The notes beneath the pieces are model-generated. The model was given only the letters and a program-made list of their open reading frames with translations, had not been told where the DNA came from and made no database searches. A stretch of DNA of 64,000 nt, taken from positions 186,001 to 250,000 of the forward strand of contig NZ_AAUW01000003.1 of NCBI RefSeq assembly GCF_000168975.1, in the 5' to 3' direction. The DNA comes from Roseibium aggregatum IAM 12614. Lineage in GTDB: Bacteria > Pseudomonadota > Alphaproteobacteria > Rhizobiales > Stappiaceae. Every line of letters begins with the position of its first letter. Position 1 is the stretch's first letter. Below, in pieces: positions 25,306-33,749 of the stretch. The translations under genes were made by a program, and so were the position numbers.

Positions 25306-25668
25306 TCAACCTTCCAGAAGGTCCCGGATATAACGGTTTGCCTCATCGACCGCCGCGATCAGGCCTTCGGTGGCCGTATCCGTGCTGGAGCGCATCTTGC
25401 CTTCCAGATTTTCGCAAACAATCGCGACCCGTTCCGCACCGATGGCGCGCGCAGACCCTTTGAGCGTGTGCACCAGGTCGAGGCGAACGGCGTTGTCGGT
25501 TTCCTGCTTCAACCGCTCAAGCGTCGAGATGGACTGCGACTTGAACAGATGCAGGACCTGCACTTCAAGATCCCGGTTGCCGAGCGTGTTTGTCGCCAGT
25601 TGCACCAGATCAATCGGTGCCTCCGGGCCGGTGCGTCCGGCGACGCGGGCCATGGATGAAGGGGCCAT
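25306..25668 (-). CDS. Histidine phosphotransfer (Hpt) domain protein
   Basis: A 120-residue stand-alone Hpt protein. The phospho-accepting His67 is in LVHTLKGSARAIGA, the conserved four-helix-bundle signature. The ATG at 25668 is favoured by GGAG 7 bases upstream; two further in-frame starts lie above it. It is a carrier in a multistep phosphorelay. The kinase and receiver are not in the window; the SixA-type phosphatase at 12.4 kb is a possible antagonist. It is related in size to small Hpt proteins of alphaproteobacteria but is not clearly ChpT. Confidence 0.83.
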   Translation of the reverse strand: MAPSSMARVAGRTGPEAPIDLVQLATNTLGNRDLEVQVLHLFKSQSISTLERLKQETDNAVRLDLVHTLKGSARAIGAERVAIVCENLEGKMRSSTDTATEGLIAAVDEANRYIRDLLEG

Positions 25669-25918
25669 AAGGGTGCTCCACATTACTCTGTACCTGCCTG
25701 ACGGCACCCCGCCGCAAGCTGTAGAGCCCTAACAATGAGCCCGAAGCCCAAACACCCGGTTAAACCGGTCGCTCAAACCCTCCCTTTCGGGCCATGTCCC
25801 CAAAAAATTGATTTCATGGTTAATGCGTTTTAACGCAGGTTACGAAACAGGATTAAAAAAGTCCTTGCGTTTCCGCCGATTTCCTGAATCGCTAAAATTT
25901 TAACGACCTGATTCGGCG

Positions 25919-26233
25919 TTAACTTTTTTTGACTTTTTGACTTGCGGTGAGCGCCTCGATAGCGGCGGGCGTAAGCTTGCAGACCAGCCAGTCGGGCTTG
26001 ATTGGGTTGGAAAACCAAGGCTCTGCCCACCCCGCATCGATGCAGGCGCGAATTGTGCGGGCCGGAATTTCCCGGCCGTTGTCATCGAACAGGGGCAGCT
26101 TGCCGCCGGCCTGTTCGAGCCCCTTTTGCAACCAGCGCTTTTGCGCAGCCGTCAGATTTCCCGCTTTGAGCGTAACTTCCGAGGCTGTTTTTTCCGCATC
26201 TGACGATGCGTCAACCTGCTTTGAATCCGGCAT
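25919..26233 (-). CDS. Conserved hypothetical protein, 104 aa
   Basis: A small protein with a Lys/Asp-rich N-terminus, an amphipathic helix (LTAAQKRWLQKGLEQAGGKL), a compact middle with three Trp (AGWAEPWFSNPIKPDWLVCKLT) and a Lys-rich end. The alternation of helix and basic patches would suit a small nucleic-acid-binding or winged-helix-like domain, but no family is recognised. It has its own intergenic regions and is divergent from the giant coiled-coil gene. Confidence 0.6.
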   Translation of the reverse strand: MPDSKQVDASSDAEKTASEVTLKAGNLTAAQKRWLQKGLEQAGGKLPLFDDNGREIPARTIRACIDAGWAEPWFSNPIKPDWLVCKLTPAAIEALTASQKVKKS

Positions 26234-26515
26234 CCAATCCGCCCCCTAAGTGACTCACGCTATTGCCGTTTCTTGTTCGTTAGGAGAGATTGTGCCATTA
26301 CAGTTACTGATGCGGCAAGGTGGGGAGTGTACCGTCGAACGGAAAGTTCACGGTCGGTCAGCGGCGGCCCTCCCTCACGAACAGGTTTTGCGGCGTTGCC
26401 ACAGTTGAGCAGCGCCCGCAACGAGGACGCATCCGGTAGATAACTGTAAAGAGCTGCGCCAGCAGCTCTGCGCGATTACCGGTGTGTAATGAGTACGGAT
26501 GTGAGGCGACCCTAA

Positions 26516-29500
26516 ATGGCAAATCCGACAAAGGCGAAAGATCCGGCAGAAGCGGCTCTCTCAGCAGTTGAAGAAGCCCTGAAACTCGATTTCGGCGGCC
26601 CGGATACCACAGAAACAACCTCGGCGGCAGAGGCCAGCCCTGCCCAGGCGGAACCGGCACGCCGGTCCCAGGGGGAAACGCGCGGCCAGTCCCAGCGCGA
26701 AGAGCAGCGCCAGTCCAGGCGCCGTGGCCGCGGCGGACGCCCGCCTGCTGCCAACGATGATCGCCGGAACATCGGCAACCTGATCTACTCCTTGCAGCGC
26801 CGTCCCTCGTCCGCGCCGTTCTGGGGCGCCCTCGCCCTCAGCGCCCTGTGGGCCGCGCTCGGCAGCAGCCTCTTCATGACCGCGTTTTCCGACAAGGTGG
26901 GATCGCTGACCGATCCCCAGACCCTGATCGGCTCGCCGGAAATGATCCTGGCCGTCGTCGGCATCGTCGTCCCCATCATCTTCTTCTTCGTCATGGCCAT
27001 GATGATCTGGCGCGCGCAGGAAATGCGCATCGTTGCCCGGGGCATGACGGAAGTCGCCCTGCGTCTGGCCGAGCCGGAAGACATGGCCAAGGAAAGCATC
27101 CTCAGCGTTGGCCAGGCCATCCGCCGCGAAGTCGCTGCCATGGGCGACGGCATCGAACGCGCGATCGCGCGCGCCAGCGAGCTGGAAGTCCTGGTCCATA
27201 ACGAAGTGTCTTCGCTGGAACGCTCCTATAATGACAACGAACTGAAGATCCGCGCCCTGATCGACGAACTGATCAGCCAGCGCGAGTCCATCGTCATGAA
27301 CGCCGAACGCGTGCGCGAGACCATCGCCGGTGCCCACGAGAGCTTCGCCTCACAGCTTTCCAGCACCTCCGGCGAACTCGGCAGCACCGTGGACCACGCG
27401 ACGCAGCGCATGATCGACGCGGTCAACAGCCGTGTCGAGGAACTGACCTCCACCGTCGACAGCCGCATCGAGTCCCTTGGCGCAACGCTGAATGCCTCCG
27501 GCAACGAACTGGTCGACAGCCTCACCGTCCGCGCGGAAGACTATGTTGCCCGCCTCTCCTCCACCGGCAACGACCTGGTCGACAGCCTGGCAGAGACCGG
27601 CGCCACCATGTGGGAAACGCTCACGGCGCGCGGCAACGAGGTCAACGAGCGCTTCGCCAACACGGCGAACACCTTCGTGGAAACCCTGTCCGAACGCAGC
27701 ACGGCGATCAACGAGACCCTGGCATCGTCCAGCAACTCGGTGATCAATACCTTGAGCGAAAAGGCGGACGAGTTCCGGGTCACCCTGGAAACCACCGGCA
27801 CCAACGTCGGCGACGTCATCACGGCGCGCGGCGAAGAGATCAACGCTAACCTGTCGCTCACCTCCGGCCGTCTCATCGACACCATTACCTCGCGCACCGA
27901 GGAACTGGTGGCGACTGTCGACAACCGCGTCACCACGCTGGATGAGTCCCTTGCCGAAACCGGCAACCGCGTGGTCGAGAGCATTTCCGAAAAAGGCCAG
28001 GCAGTCACCGACACCATCTCCATCCGGGGTGCGGAAATTGTCGAAACCCTGTCCAGCCGGTCTACGGAAGTTGCGGAAATCCTGCGCGGCACCGGCGAAA
28101 GCATCGTGGTCGATCTGTCGCTGCGCGGTGGTGAAATCGCCTCCAAACTCGACGAGACCGCAGGCTCCCTCACCCAGACCATCTCCGTTCGCGGTGGTGA
28201 ACTGGCCGAGAAACTCGACAATATCTCCGAGCGGATCTACACCGCCATCTCCATCAACGGCAGCGAACTGGACGAACGTCTGGCAGCCCGCAGCAACGAG
28301 ATGGCCTCCGTCCTGGAACAGCAGACCATCGGCTTCCGGGAAACCCTGGAAAGCGTTTCCGGCGAGTTCTCCGCCAGCCTTGGCGACCAGACCGGCGCGC
28401 TTACCCAGAAACTGGCCGAAACCGGTACCCAGCTTGCCGAACTTATCGGCAGCCGCGGCGACCGCGTTGCCGGAGACATCAACCAGATCAGCGGCAAGAT
28501 TGCCGAAACCCTGGAAGTCCGCGGCCAGGCGCTGCAGGATGGTCTGTCCAGCCGCCTTTCCGAGCTGGAAACCATCGTTACCGATCGCGGTGGCCAGTTG
28601 ATCGACGCTTTCGATACCAAGACGCTGCTCTTGTCCGACGCGCTGGATTCCCGCCTGTCCACGCTGGACACGACCTTCGCGACCCGGATCGACTCCATGG
28701 ACGCCTCCCTGGGCAACCGCATTGCGGCCATGGATGCATCGCTCGACCAGCGCTACTCCGCAATCGATGCAACCCTGAACGACCGCATCGCGGCCATGGA
28801 CGCATCGCTCGAGCACCGCTACACGGCAATCGATACGAGCCTGAGCGAGCGGATCGCGGCCATGGATGCAACGCTCGAGCAGCGTTACACCTCCATCGAC
28901 ACGACTTTGTCCGACCGTATCGCCACCATGGACAGCTCTCTGGAGCACCGTTTCACGACCATGGACGCAACCCTTGGCGAGCGGATCGGCACCATGGATG
29001 CCTCGCTGGAACAGCGCTACTCCCTGATGGACGCGACCCTTACCGATCGCATCAGCACGCTGGACACCTCGCTTGAGCAGCGCCTCTCGTCGATGGACAG
29101 TTCGCTCAGCGAGCGTATCTCCACGATGGACGCCTCTCTCGGCAGCCACATCAATACTCTGGACCTGACGCTGGATCAGCGGACCGCTGCCTTCGAGGCC
29201 ACCCTGGAAGCCCGCACGCAGATCCTGTCCGACGCCATCGAGAACCGCACCACCGGCATCAGCGATGCGCTGGAGGAAAAGACCCGCAACATCACCGATG
29301 TGCTTGCGGATCGCTCCGACGCCATCACGTTGCAGCTTGGTCAGCGGATCGAGGCGGCCGGCAACACGCTTGCCGAACGCGCCGAGGAAATCGGTCAGTC
29401 CCTGTCGCAGCGTGTCGACACCGCGACGTCTGCCATGGCCGACAAGGCCGAACTGATCTCCGCCTCCATGACCAGCGGCACCGACCGGATCGACGAGACC

Positions 29501-32287
29501 CTCGACGCCCGTGCCCGCCAGATCTCCGAAACCCTGATTTCCCGGACCAAGGAAATCGCCAAGGCCTTTGTCGACGGTCAGGACGAGATGACCTCTGCCC
29601 TCGACAACCGCCTGGCGGAAGCCGGCAGCGTTCTGGGCAAGCAGAGCGAGCAACTGACGGAATCCCTGTCCGAGCGCATCGCCGAGATCAACGTCTCCCT
29701 GGGCGCCAAGGTGTTCGAGGTTGCAGAAACCCTCGACAGCCGTGCCACCCAGCTCGAAACGCTGCTCAACGAGCGCCTGGAAAGCATTTCCGGTACGCTC
29801 ACCGGCGAAAGCGAGCGCGCCCGTGACATTCTCACGGCCGTTATCTCCGAAGCCGGGGCAACGCTCTCCACCGAAAGCACGCGCCTGCGCGACGTGGTCC
29901 AGGAAGCGGTTACCGCCGCTGTCCAGACCCTCTCCGACGAGCGCAACCGCACCGTCGAGATCGTCGACAGCGCCCTCACCCAGGCAACGGAAAAGCTTTC
30001 CGGCGAAGGCGACCGCATGCGCCAGATCGTTCTGGGTTCCGTCGGCGAAGCCCGCGGCGTGCTGGTCGGCGAAAGCCAGAAGGCAGCCGACGCTGTCACC
30101 TCGGCTATGAACCAGGCAACCGGCGCAATGTCGGGTGAAAGCGGCAAGATCCGCGAACTGGTGCTCAGTGCGGTCGGCGATGCCGCCCGTGCCATGGCCG
30201 CCGAAAGCGAGAAGGCCCGTACGCTCTATGCCGGCACGCTGGCAGAATTCTCCGGTTCTCTGACCGGCGAAAGCGAAAAGGTCCGCAACGAGCTGTCCGG
30301 CCTGATTGCCGAGATCTCCGGCAACCTGTCCGCCGAAAGCGAGCAGGCCCGCATGACGCTGGCAAAAACGCTGGAGGAAATCCGCGGCCAGATGTCCAGC
30401 GAAGCCGGCATGGTTCGTGCCCGCGTCAACAGCGCCGTTACCGAAGCGGCAGATCTTCTGGTTGGCCGCGGCAACGAGGTCGCCAACGAACTGCTCGACA
30501 AGGCAACCGCCCTCAACGAGGCCTTTGGTGCCCGTTCCGGCGAACTGGCCAAGATCGTCGGCACCGATGGCAACGAACTCATCAGCGCCATCGAGCTGCG
30601 TGCCAACGACCTCACCGGACGCCTGTCCGAGGTCCACACGGCGATCCTGGAAGCCATCACGGTCAAAGGCCGCGATGTCACCGACACCTTCGCCCACACC
30701 GGCCTCGACGCCACCCGCTCGCTGGTGGAAGCTGGCGACCGCATCGTCGCCAGCATCAACGAGCGCAGCGAACAGGCAACCGCCCTGCTCACCGACACCA
30801 AGCGTCGTCTGGAAGCGGATGTCACCGAGATCCTCAACAAGATCGAGACGTCCAACACCAACCTGCAGGGTATCGTGGCGACCGCCGGTGAGAACCTCAA
30901 CGAAGTGGAGGGCAACCTGGCCCGTCGCGCCGGCGAGTTCCGCTCCGCCGTCGACCGTGCTGTCTCGGAAACCAATTCCACCACGGCGCTCATCACCGAG
31001 CAGGTCGCGAACCTGCGCGATGTGACCGATACCACCCTGGCGGATATCAAGAACCTCACCGGCCGCTTCGGCGACCAGTCCGAGGAACTGACCAAGGCAG
31101 CCCGTCACCTGGAAGACACCAACCGCTCCGTCGAGAGCCGTGTCACCGAGCGCCGGACCGCGATCGAGGACGTTGCCGACACGCTTCTGGCCAAGACCGA
31201 AGCCGTCGACACGCTCATGCGCTCCTTCACCTCAACCCTGTCGGAAACGCTGGAATCAGCGGACGACAAGGCACGCGATGCAGCCAACATGCTGTCCGCA
31301 GCGGCTGAAGCTGCATCCAAGCAGGTGTCCGAGCAGTTCGAATCCATGCGCCTGACGGCGGGCATGGAAGGCCAGAAGGCCCGCGACGCGATCCGCTCCG
31401 CACAGGATGACATCATCGCCGAGATGACCCGCACCGTCACCGAAGCATCCGATCGCTTCAACGATGCGGCCGCCCGGATGCGTGATGTTGCCCGCGAAGT
31501 TCACCGCGAGCTGGAAGCAACCCGCAGCGAACTGAAACAGGGCGTCCTGAACCTGCCGGAAGAAGCAGAAGAATCTTCCGCAGCGCTGCGCAAGGTGGTC
31601 AACGAGCAGATCCGCGCTCTGACGGAACTCTCCGAGATTGTTGCCAAGCAGTCCAACGCTCTGGACATCTCCCGCCCGCAGGCACAGGCAGCAGCGGCAA
31701 GCGCCGCCCCTGCCCCGCAGCAGCCGGCACCAACGGTGACCTATGCTCCGGCAACACCAACGCGTCAGCAGAGCGCTCCGGCCAGCGAGCCGCGTCCGGC
31801 ACCGGTCAACACGCGCCGTCAGCAGCCTGCCGCTGCCGAAAGCACGAGTTCCGGTGGCAAGGGCTGGGTCGCCGACCTGCTGCGCCGCGCCTCGCGCGAC
31901 GACGACGCCGGTTCCGACACGGACATGAGCCGCACGCCGCTGCACACGGTTGAAAGCCTGAACTCGCTGTCGGTCGACATTGCCCGCGCCATCGATCACG
32001 AAACCTTCGTCGATCTGTGGAACCGCTACCGCAATGGCGAGCGTCACGTGTTCACCCGCCGTCTCTACACGCTGCAGGGTCAGCAGACCTTCGACGAAAT
32101 CCGTCAGAAGTACGCGCGCGATCCCGAGTTCCGCACCGCTGTGGAACGCTACGTGGCCGACTTCGAGCAGCTTCTGGCCCAGGTATCGCGTAACGACCGC
32201 GACAACATGCTCGGCCAGACCTACCTGACGTCGGACACCGGCAAGGTCTACACCATGCTAGCCCACGCCAGCGGCCGCCTCGACTAA
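26516..32287 (+). CDS. Giant coiled-coil polar growth scaffold, GPR/RgsE-like
   Basis: A 1923-residue membrane-anchored coiled-coil protein. Order: charged disordered N-terminus (1-95); two transmembrane helices (about 101-124 and 143-165); a long cytoplasmic or periplasmic rod (170-1710) of 22-residue repeats; a Pro/Ala/Gln-rich linker (about 1720-1780); and a compact C-terminal domain (1781-1923, containing FVDLWNRYRNGERHVF and TFDEIRQKYARDPEF). The size, apolipoprotein-like repeats and architecture match the Growth Pole Ring protein of Agrobacterium and RgsE of Sinorhizobium, which organise polar cell-wall growth in Hyphomicrobiales. Assignment rests on architecture and remembered family features, not an alignment. 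It stands alone, with its own terminator. Confidence 0.8.
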   Translation: MANPTKAKDPAEAALSAVEEALKLDFGGPDTTETTSAAEASPAQAEPARRSQGETRGQSQREEQRQSRRRGRGGRPPAANDDRRNIGNLIYSLQRRPSSAPFWGALALSALWAALGSSLFMTAFSDKVGSLTDPQTLIGSPEMILAVVGIVVPIIFFFVMAMMIWRAQEMRIVARGMTEVALRLAEPEDMAKESILSVGQAIRREVAAMGDGIERAIARASELEVLVHNEVSSLERSYNDNELKIRALIDELISQRESIVMNAERVRETIAGAHESFASQLSSTSGELGSTVDHATQRMIDAVNSRVEELTSTVDSRIESLGATLNASGNELVDSLTVRAEDYVARLSSTGNDLVDSLAETGATMWETLTARGNEVNERFANTANTFVETLSERSTAINETLASSSNSVINTLSEKADEFRVTLETTGTNVGDVITARGEEINANLSLTSGRLIDTITSRTEELVATVDNRVTTLDESLAETGNRVVESISEKGQAVTDTISIRGAEIVETLSSRSTEVAEILRGTGESIVVDLSLRGGEIASKLDETAGSLTQTISVRGGELAEKLDNISERIYTAISINGSELDERLAARSNEMASVLEQQTIGFRETLESVSGEFSASLGDQTGALTQKLAETGTQLAELIGSRGDRVAGDINQISGKIAETLEVRGQALQDGLSSRLSELETIVTDRGGQLIDAFDTKTLLLSDALDSRLSTLDTTFATRIDSMDASLGNRIAAMDASLDQRYSAIDATLNDRIAAMDASLEHRYTAIDTSLSERIAAMDATLEQRYTSIDTTLSDRIATMDSSLEHRFTTMDATLGERIGTMDASLEQRYSLMDATLTDRISTLDTSLEQRLSSMDSSLSERISTMDASLGSHINTLDLTLDQRTAAFEATLEARTQILSDAIENRTTGISDALEEKTRNITDVLADRSDAITLQLGQRIEAAGNTLAERAEEIGQSLSQRVDTATSAMADKAELISASMTSGTDRIDETLDARARQISETLISRTKEIAKAFVDGQDEMTSALDNRLAEAGSVLGKQSEQLTESLSERIAEINVSLGAKVFEVAETLDSRATQLETLLNERLESISGTLTGESERARDILTAVISEAGATLSTESTRLRDVVQEAVTAAVQTLSDERNRTVEIVDSALTQATEKLSGEGDRMRQIVLGSVGEARGVLVGESQKAADAVTSAMNQATGAMSGESGKIRELVLSAVGDAARAMAAESEKARTLYAGTLAEFSGSLTGESEKVRNELSGLIAEISGNLSAESEQARMTLAKTLEEIRGQMSSEAGMVRARVNSAVTEAADLLVGRGNEVANELLDKATALNEAFGARSGELAKIVGTDGNELISAIELRANDLTGRLSEVHTAILEAITVKGRDVTDTFAHTGLDATRSLVEAGDRIVASINERSEQATALLTDTKRRLEADVTEILNKIETSNTNLQGIVATAGENLNEVEGNLARRAGEFRSAVDRAVSETNSTTALITEQVANLRDVTDTTLADIKNLTGRFGDQSEELTKAARHLEDTNRSVESRVTERRTAIEDVADTLLAKTEAVDTLMRSFTSTLSETLESADDKARDAANMLSAAAEAASKQVSEQFESMRLTAGMEGQKARDAIRSAQDDIIAEMTRTVTEASDRFNDAAARMRDVAREVHRELEATRSELKQGVLNLPEEAEESSAALRKVVNEQIRALTELSEIVAKQSNALDISRPQAQAAAASAAPAPQQPAPTVTYAPATPTRQQSAPASEPRPAPVNTRRQQPAAAESTSSGGKGWVADLLRRASRDDDAGSDTDMSRTPLHTVESLNSLSVDIARAIDHETFVDLWNRYRNGERHVFTRRLYTLQGQQTFDEIRQKYARDPEFRTAVERYVADFEQLLAQVSRNDRDNMLGQTYLTSDTGKVYTMLAHASGRLD
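28652..29212 (+). repeat. Seventeen tandem 33-bp (11-residue) units
   Basis: Seventeen gapless 11-codon units fill residues 713-899 of the giant protein. The consensus is Arg-(Ile/Tyr)-x-x-(Met/Ile)-Asp-(Ala/Thr)-(Ser/Thr)-Leu-x-x; units alternate between an Arg-Ile and an Arg-Tyr form, giving a 22-residue super-repeat. DNA similarity between units is high enough to suggest expansion by unequal exchange. Confidence 0.9.
29804..30397 (+). repeat. Nine tandem 66-bp (22-residue) units
   Basis: Residues 1097-1294 of the giant protein are nine gapless 22-residue units beginning Gly/Ala-Glu-Ser-x-(Lys/Arg)-x-Arg and ending with a small residue-Leu-Ser/Thr; a tenth, weaker unit follows to 30463. 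This block has a different consensus from the 11-residue block but the same length lattice. Confidence 0.87.
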
Positions 32288-32306
32288 GAGCCGGTAAGCA
32301 GACACG

Positions 32307-32334
32307 AAAAAGGCGGCCAGTGGCCGCCTTTTTT
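32307..32334 (+). terminator. Terminator of the giant coiled-coil gene
   Basis: GC stem GGCGGCC/GGCCGCC between A5 and T6 runs, 20 bases after the stop codon. Typical rho-independent form, usable in both directions. Confidence 0.9.
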
Positions 32335-32457
32335 ATTTCGCCACTGGAGGGAGCCTGGACTTCGTCAACGATCATCAACGGCCCTTCCCTCACCCGGTTT
32401 GCTATTCCTGGGAATGTGACCGAATAAAACCGGACGTTTCGAAGATCTTCCAATAAT

Positions 32458-32948
32458 CGCTCTGCAAACGAGTGGGCCCCAGGTCTCGCGGTGCTCGCCC
32501 GGGGTGACGTCAGAGACTGGCGGCCAGTAAATCGTCCCACTGAGAATTGGTTTTCTCGATCAGTTGGATCCTCCAGGCCCTATGCCATTTCTTGAAGCGT
32601 TTTTCCATTGCTATGGCTTCATTTACATCATTGAAAGCTTCGGCAAAGACCAGCCTGTCGACGCCATGTTTGCGGGTGAAACTATCGACCTGTCCGGCAC
32701 GATGTTCAGCGACACGCCGTGCAAGATCGTTGGTCACGCCAACATAGAGCGTACCATTTTTCCGGCTTGCCAGGATGTAAACGTAATAGGCCATGCACCA
32801 TTTCTGAATTGATGCGGATCAGCGTGCACAATTTCTTCCGGGCATCAAATCAAACGGTCTCAGATCAATTGACACAGTTGTCCGCTACGATTTCGGTGTC
32901 ACCCCGGGCGAGCACCGCGAGACCCGGGGCCTACTCGTTCGAAGAGCG
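32458..32948. repeat. 51-bp inverted repeats flanking the GIY-YIG gene
   Basis: The left arm (32458-32508) and right arm (32898-32948) are imperfect reverse complements, with only a few mismatches, and enclose one complete gene. The conserved core reads GTCTCGCGGTGCTCGCCCGG on the left arm. No terminal duplication of host sequence was seen. Confidence 0.8.
32510..32794 (-). CDS. GIY-YIG nuclease-domain protein (UPF0213/YhbQ-like)
   Basis: A 94-residue single-domain GIY-YIG protein. The motif is YYVYILASRKNGTLYVGVT, i.e. YVY-x10-YVG; the catalytic Arg follows in DLARRVAEH, and the conserved Glu is in AIAMEKRFKKWHR. Stand-alone proteins of this group are common in bacteria and have DNA nuclease activity in some cases. 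It lies within a 51-bp inverted repeat, which suggests a mobile or repeat-associated unit rather than a housekeeping gene. The stop codon is almost at the left arm's edge. Confidence 0.88.
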   Translation of the reverse strand: MAYYVYILASRKNGTLYVGVTNDLARRVAEHRAGQVDSFTRKHGVDRLVFAEAFNDVNEAIAMEKRFKKWHRAWRIQLIEKTNSQWDDLLAASL

Positions 32949-33050
32949 CTTGAGAGCGAGCCAAAGCGGCGCCTCGAGTTCAATTTCAAAATCCGACAGC
33001 CGATGCTTTTTCCAGGTTAAAGCATAACAACAAGTGGCCAGTGGCCCCTA

Positions 33051-33590
33051 TCAATCACTCACACCGTCCAGTTCATCCGACAGGTTTTCCCGGATCCGCC
33101 GGGTTACCGCCAGGAACGCTTTTATTTCCTCGGCGGAGAGGCCGCTGAGCATTTTCTGTTCGACGGCTTTCAGCTTGGGGGCCAGGTCCTCGAAGGCAGC
33201 GCGGCCTTCTTCGGAAAGCTGCAAAAGGAAGCTGCGTCCGTCTGCCTCGTTGCTTTCCCGTGTCAGAAAGCCGCGCTCTTCCATGCGTTTCACGGCCCGG
33301 CTGACCACGACCTTGTCCATGCTGGAGCGGGCAACGATCTCGCTTGCCTGCAATCCGCCGGAGGCAGATCCGAGGATGGCCATGGTGCGCCATTCCGCCG
33401 GCATCATGCCGTAATCCCGTTGATAGACCGCCGAAAGGGCCCGTGTGACATCGGAATAAAACACGCGCACCCGGTAGGGGAAAAATGTTTCCAGCTCGAA
33501 GTCCGGCAGCGGGGCCTCTGGCGTTTCGCCTGTAATCCCAATGGCTTCTTTTATATCGGTGTCCGGTTCGGTCAGCTTTGGCATCGGCAC
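33051..33590 (-). CDS. MarR-family transcriptional regulator
   Basis: A 179-residue winged-helix regulator. The DNA-binding region is GLQASEIVARSSMDKVVVSRAVKRMEERG followed by the wing TRESNEADGRSFLLQLSEEG. It is divergent from the TRAP operon starting at 33750, and a pair of near-identical 17-base boxes in the gap is a probable operator. The regulator most likely represses the operon until the TRAP substrate or a derivative binds. The start may be 2 codons downstream (second Met). Confidence 0.88.
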   Translation of the reverse strand: MPMPKLTEPDTDIKEAIGITGETPEAPLPDFELETFFPYRVRVFYSDVTRALSAVYQRDYGMMPAEWRTMAILGSASGGLQASEIVARSSMDKVVVSRAVKRMEERGFLTRESNEADGRSFLLQLSEEGRAAFEDLAPKLKAVEQKMLSGLSAEEIKAFLAVTRRIRENLSDELDGVSD

Positions 33591-33628
33591 TCAACAGGTT
33601 CGGTTAGGTCGTCAGCACGATTTTACGA

Positions 33629-33656
33629 TTGACTTGGTTTCATGTGTAACTATTTT
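33629..33656 (+). promoter_or_regulatory. Probable sigma-70 promoter of the TRAP operon
   Basis: TTGACT (33629-33634) and TATTTT (33651-33656) are separated by 16 bases, a good match to a housekeeping promoter. The first repeated box lies inside it, so a bound repressor would block RNA polymerase. Confidence 0.55.
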
Positions 33657-33673
33657 GTTTCACATGTAACTAT
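33637..33673. promoter_or_regulatory. Paired 17-bp boxes, probable MarR operator
   Basis: Direct copies of GTTTCAYRTGTAACTAT occur at 33637-33653 and 33657-33673. They are exactly 20 bases apart, two helical turns, so two dimers could bind the same face of DNA. They fall between the divergent marR and dctP starts. Confidence 0.65.
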
Positions 33674-33749
33674 GTTTGGTATCTCGTTTCAAGTCCGGGA
33701 TCATACCGGCAAGAACGGCCTTCATGGAAATGAAGGGGAGGAGAAAATC

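Noticed and set aside
25780-25860. TTAA repeats suggesting a CtrA box between the Hpt gene and the 104-aa gene
   Set aside because: The gap between TTAA halves is 6 rather than 7, and the A/T richness makes chance matches likely.
27350-31108. A 1252-codon open frame on the minus strand inside the giant coiled-coil gene
   Set aside because: It mirrors the GC-rich third-position bias of the repeated sense gene and gives a repetitive Gly/Val/Asp protein without a plausible fold; the sense frame has clear family features.
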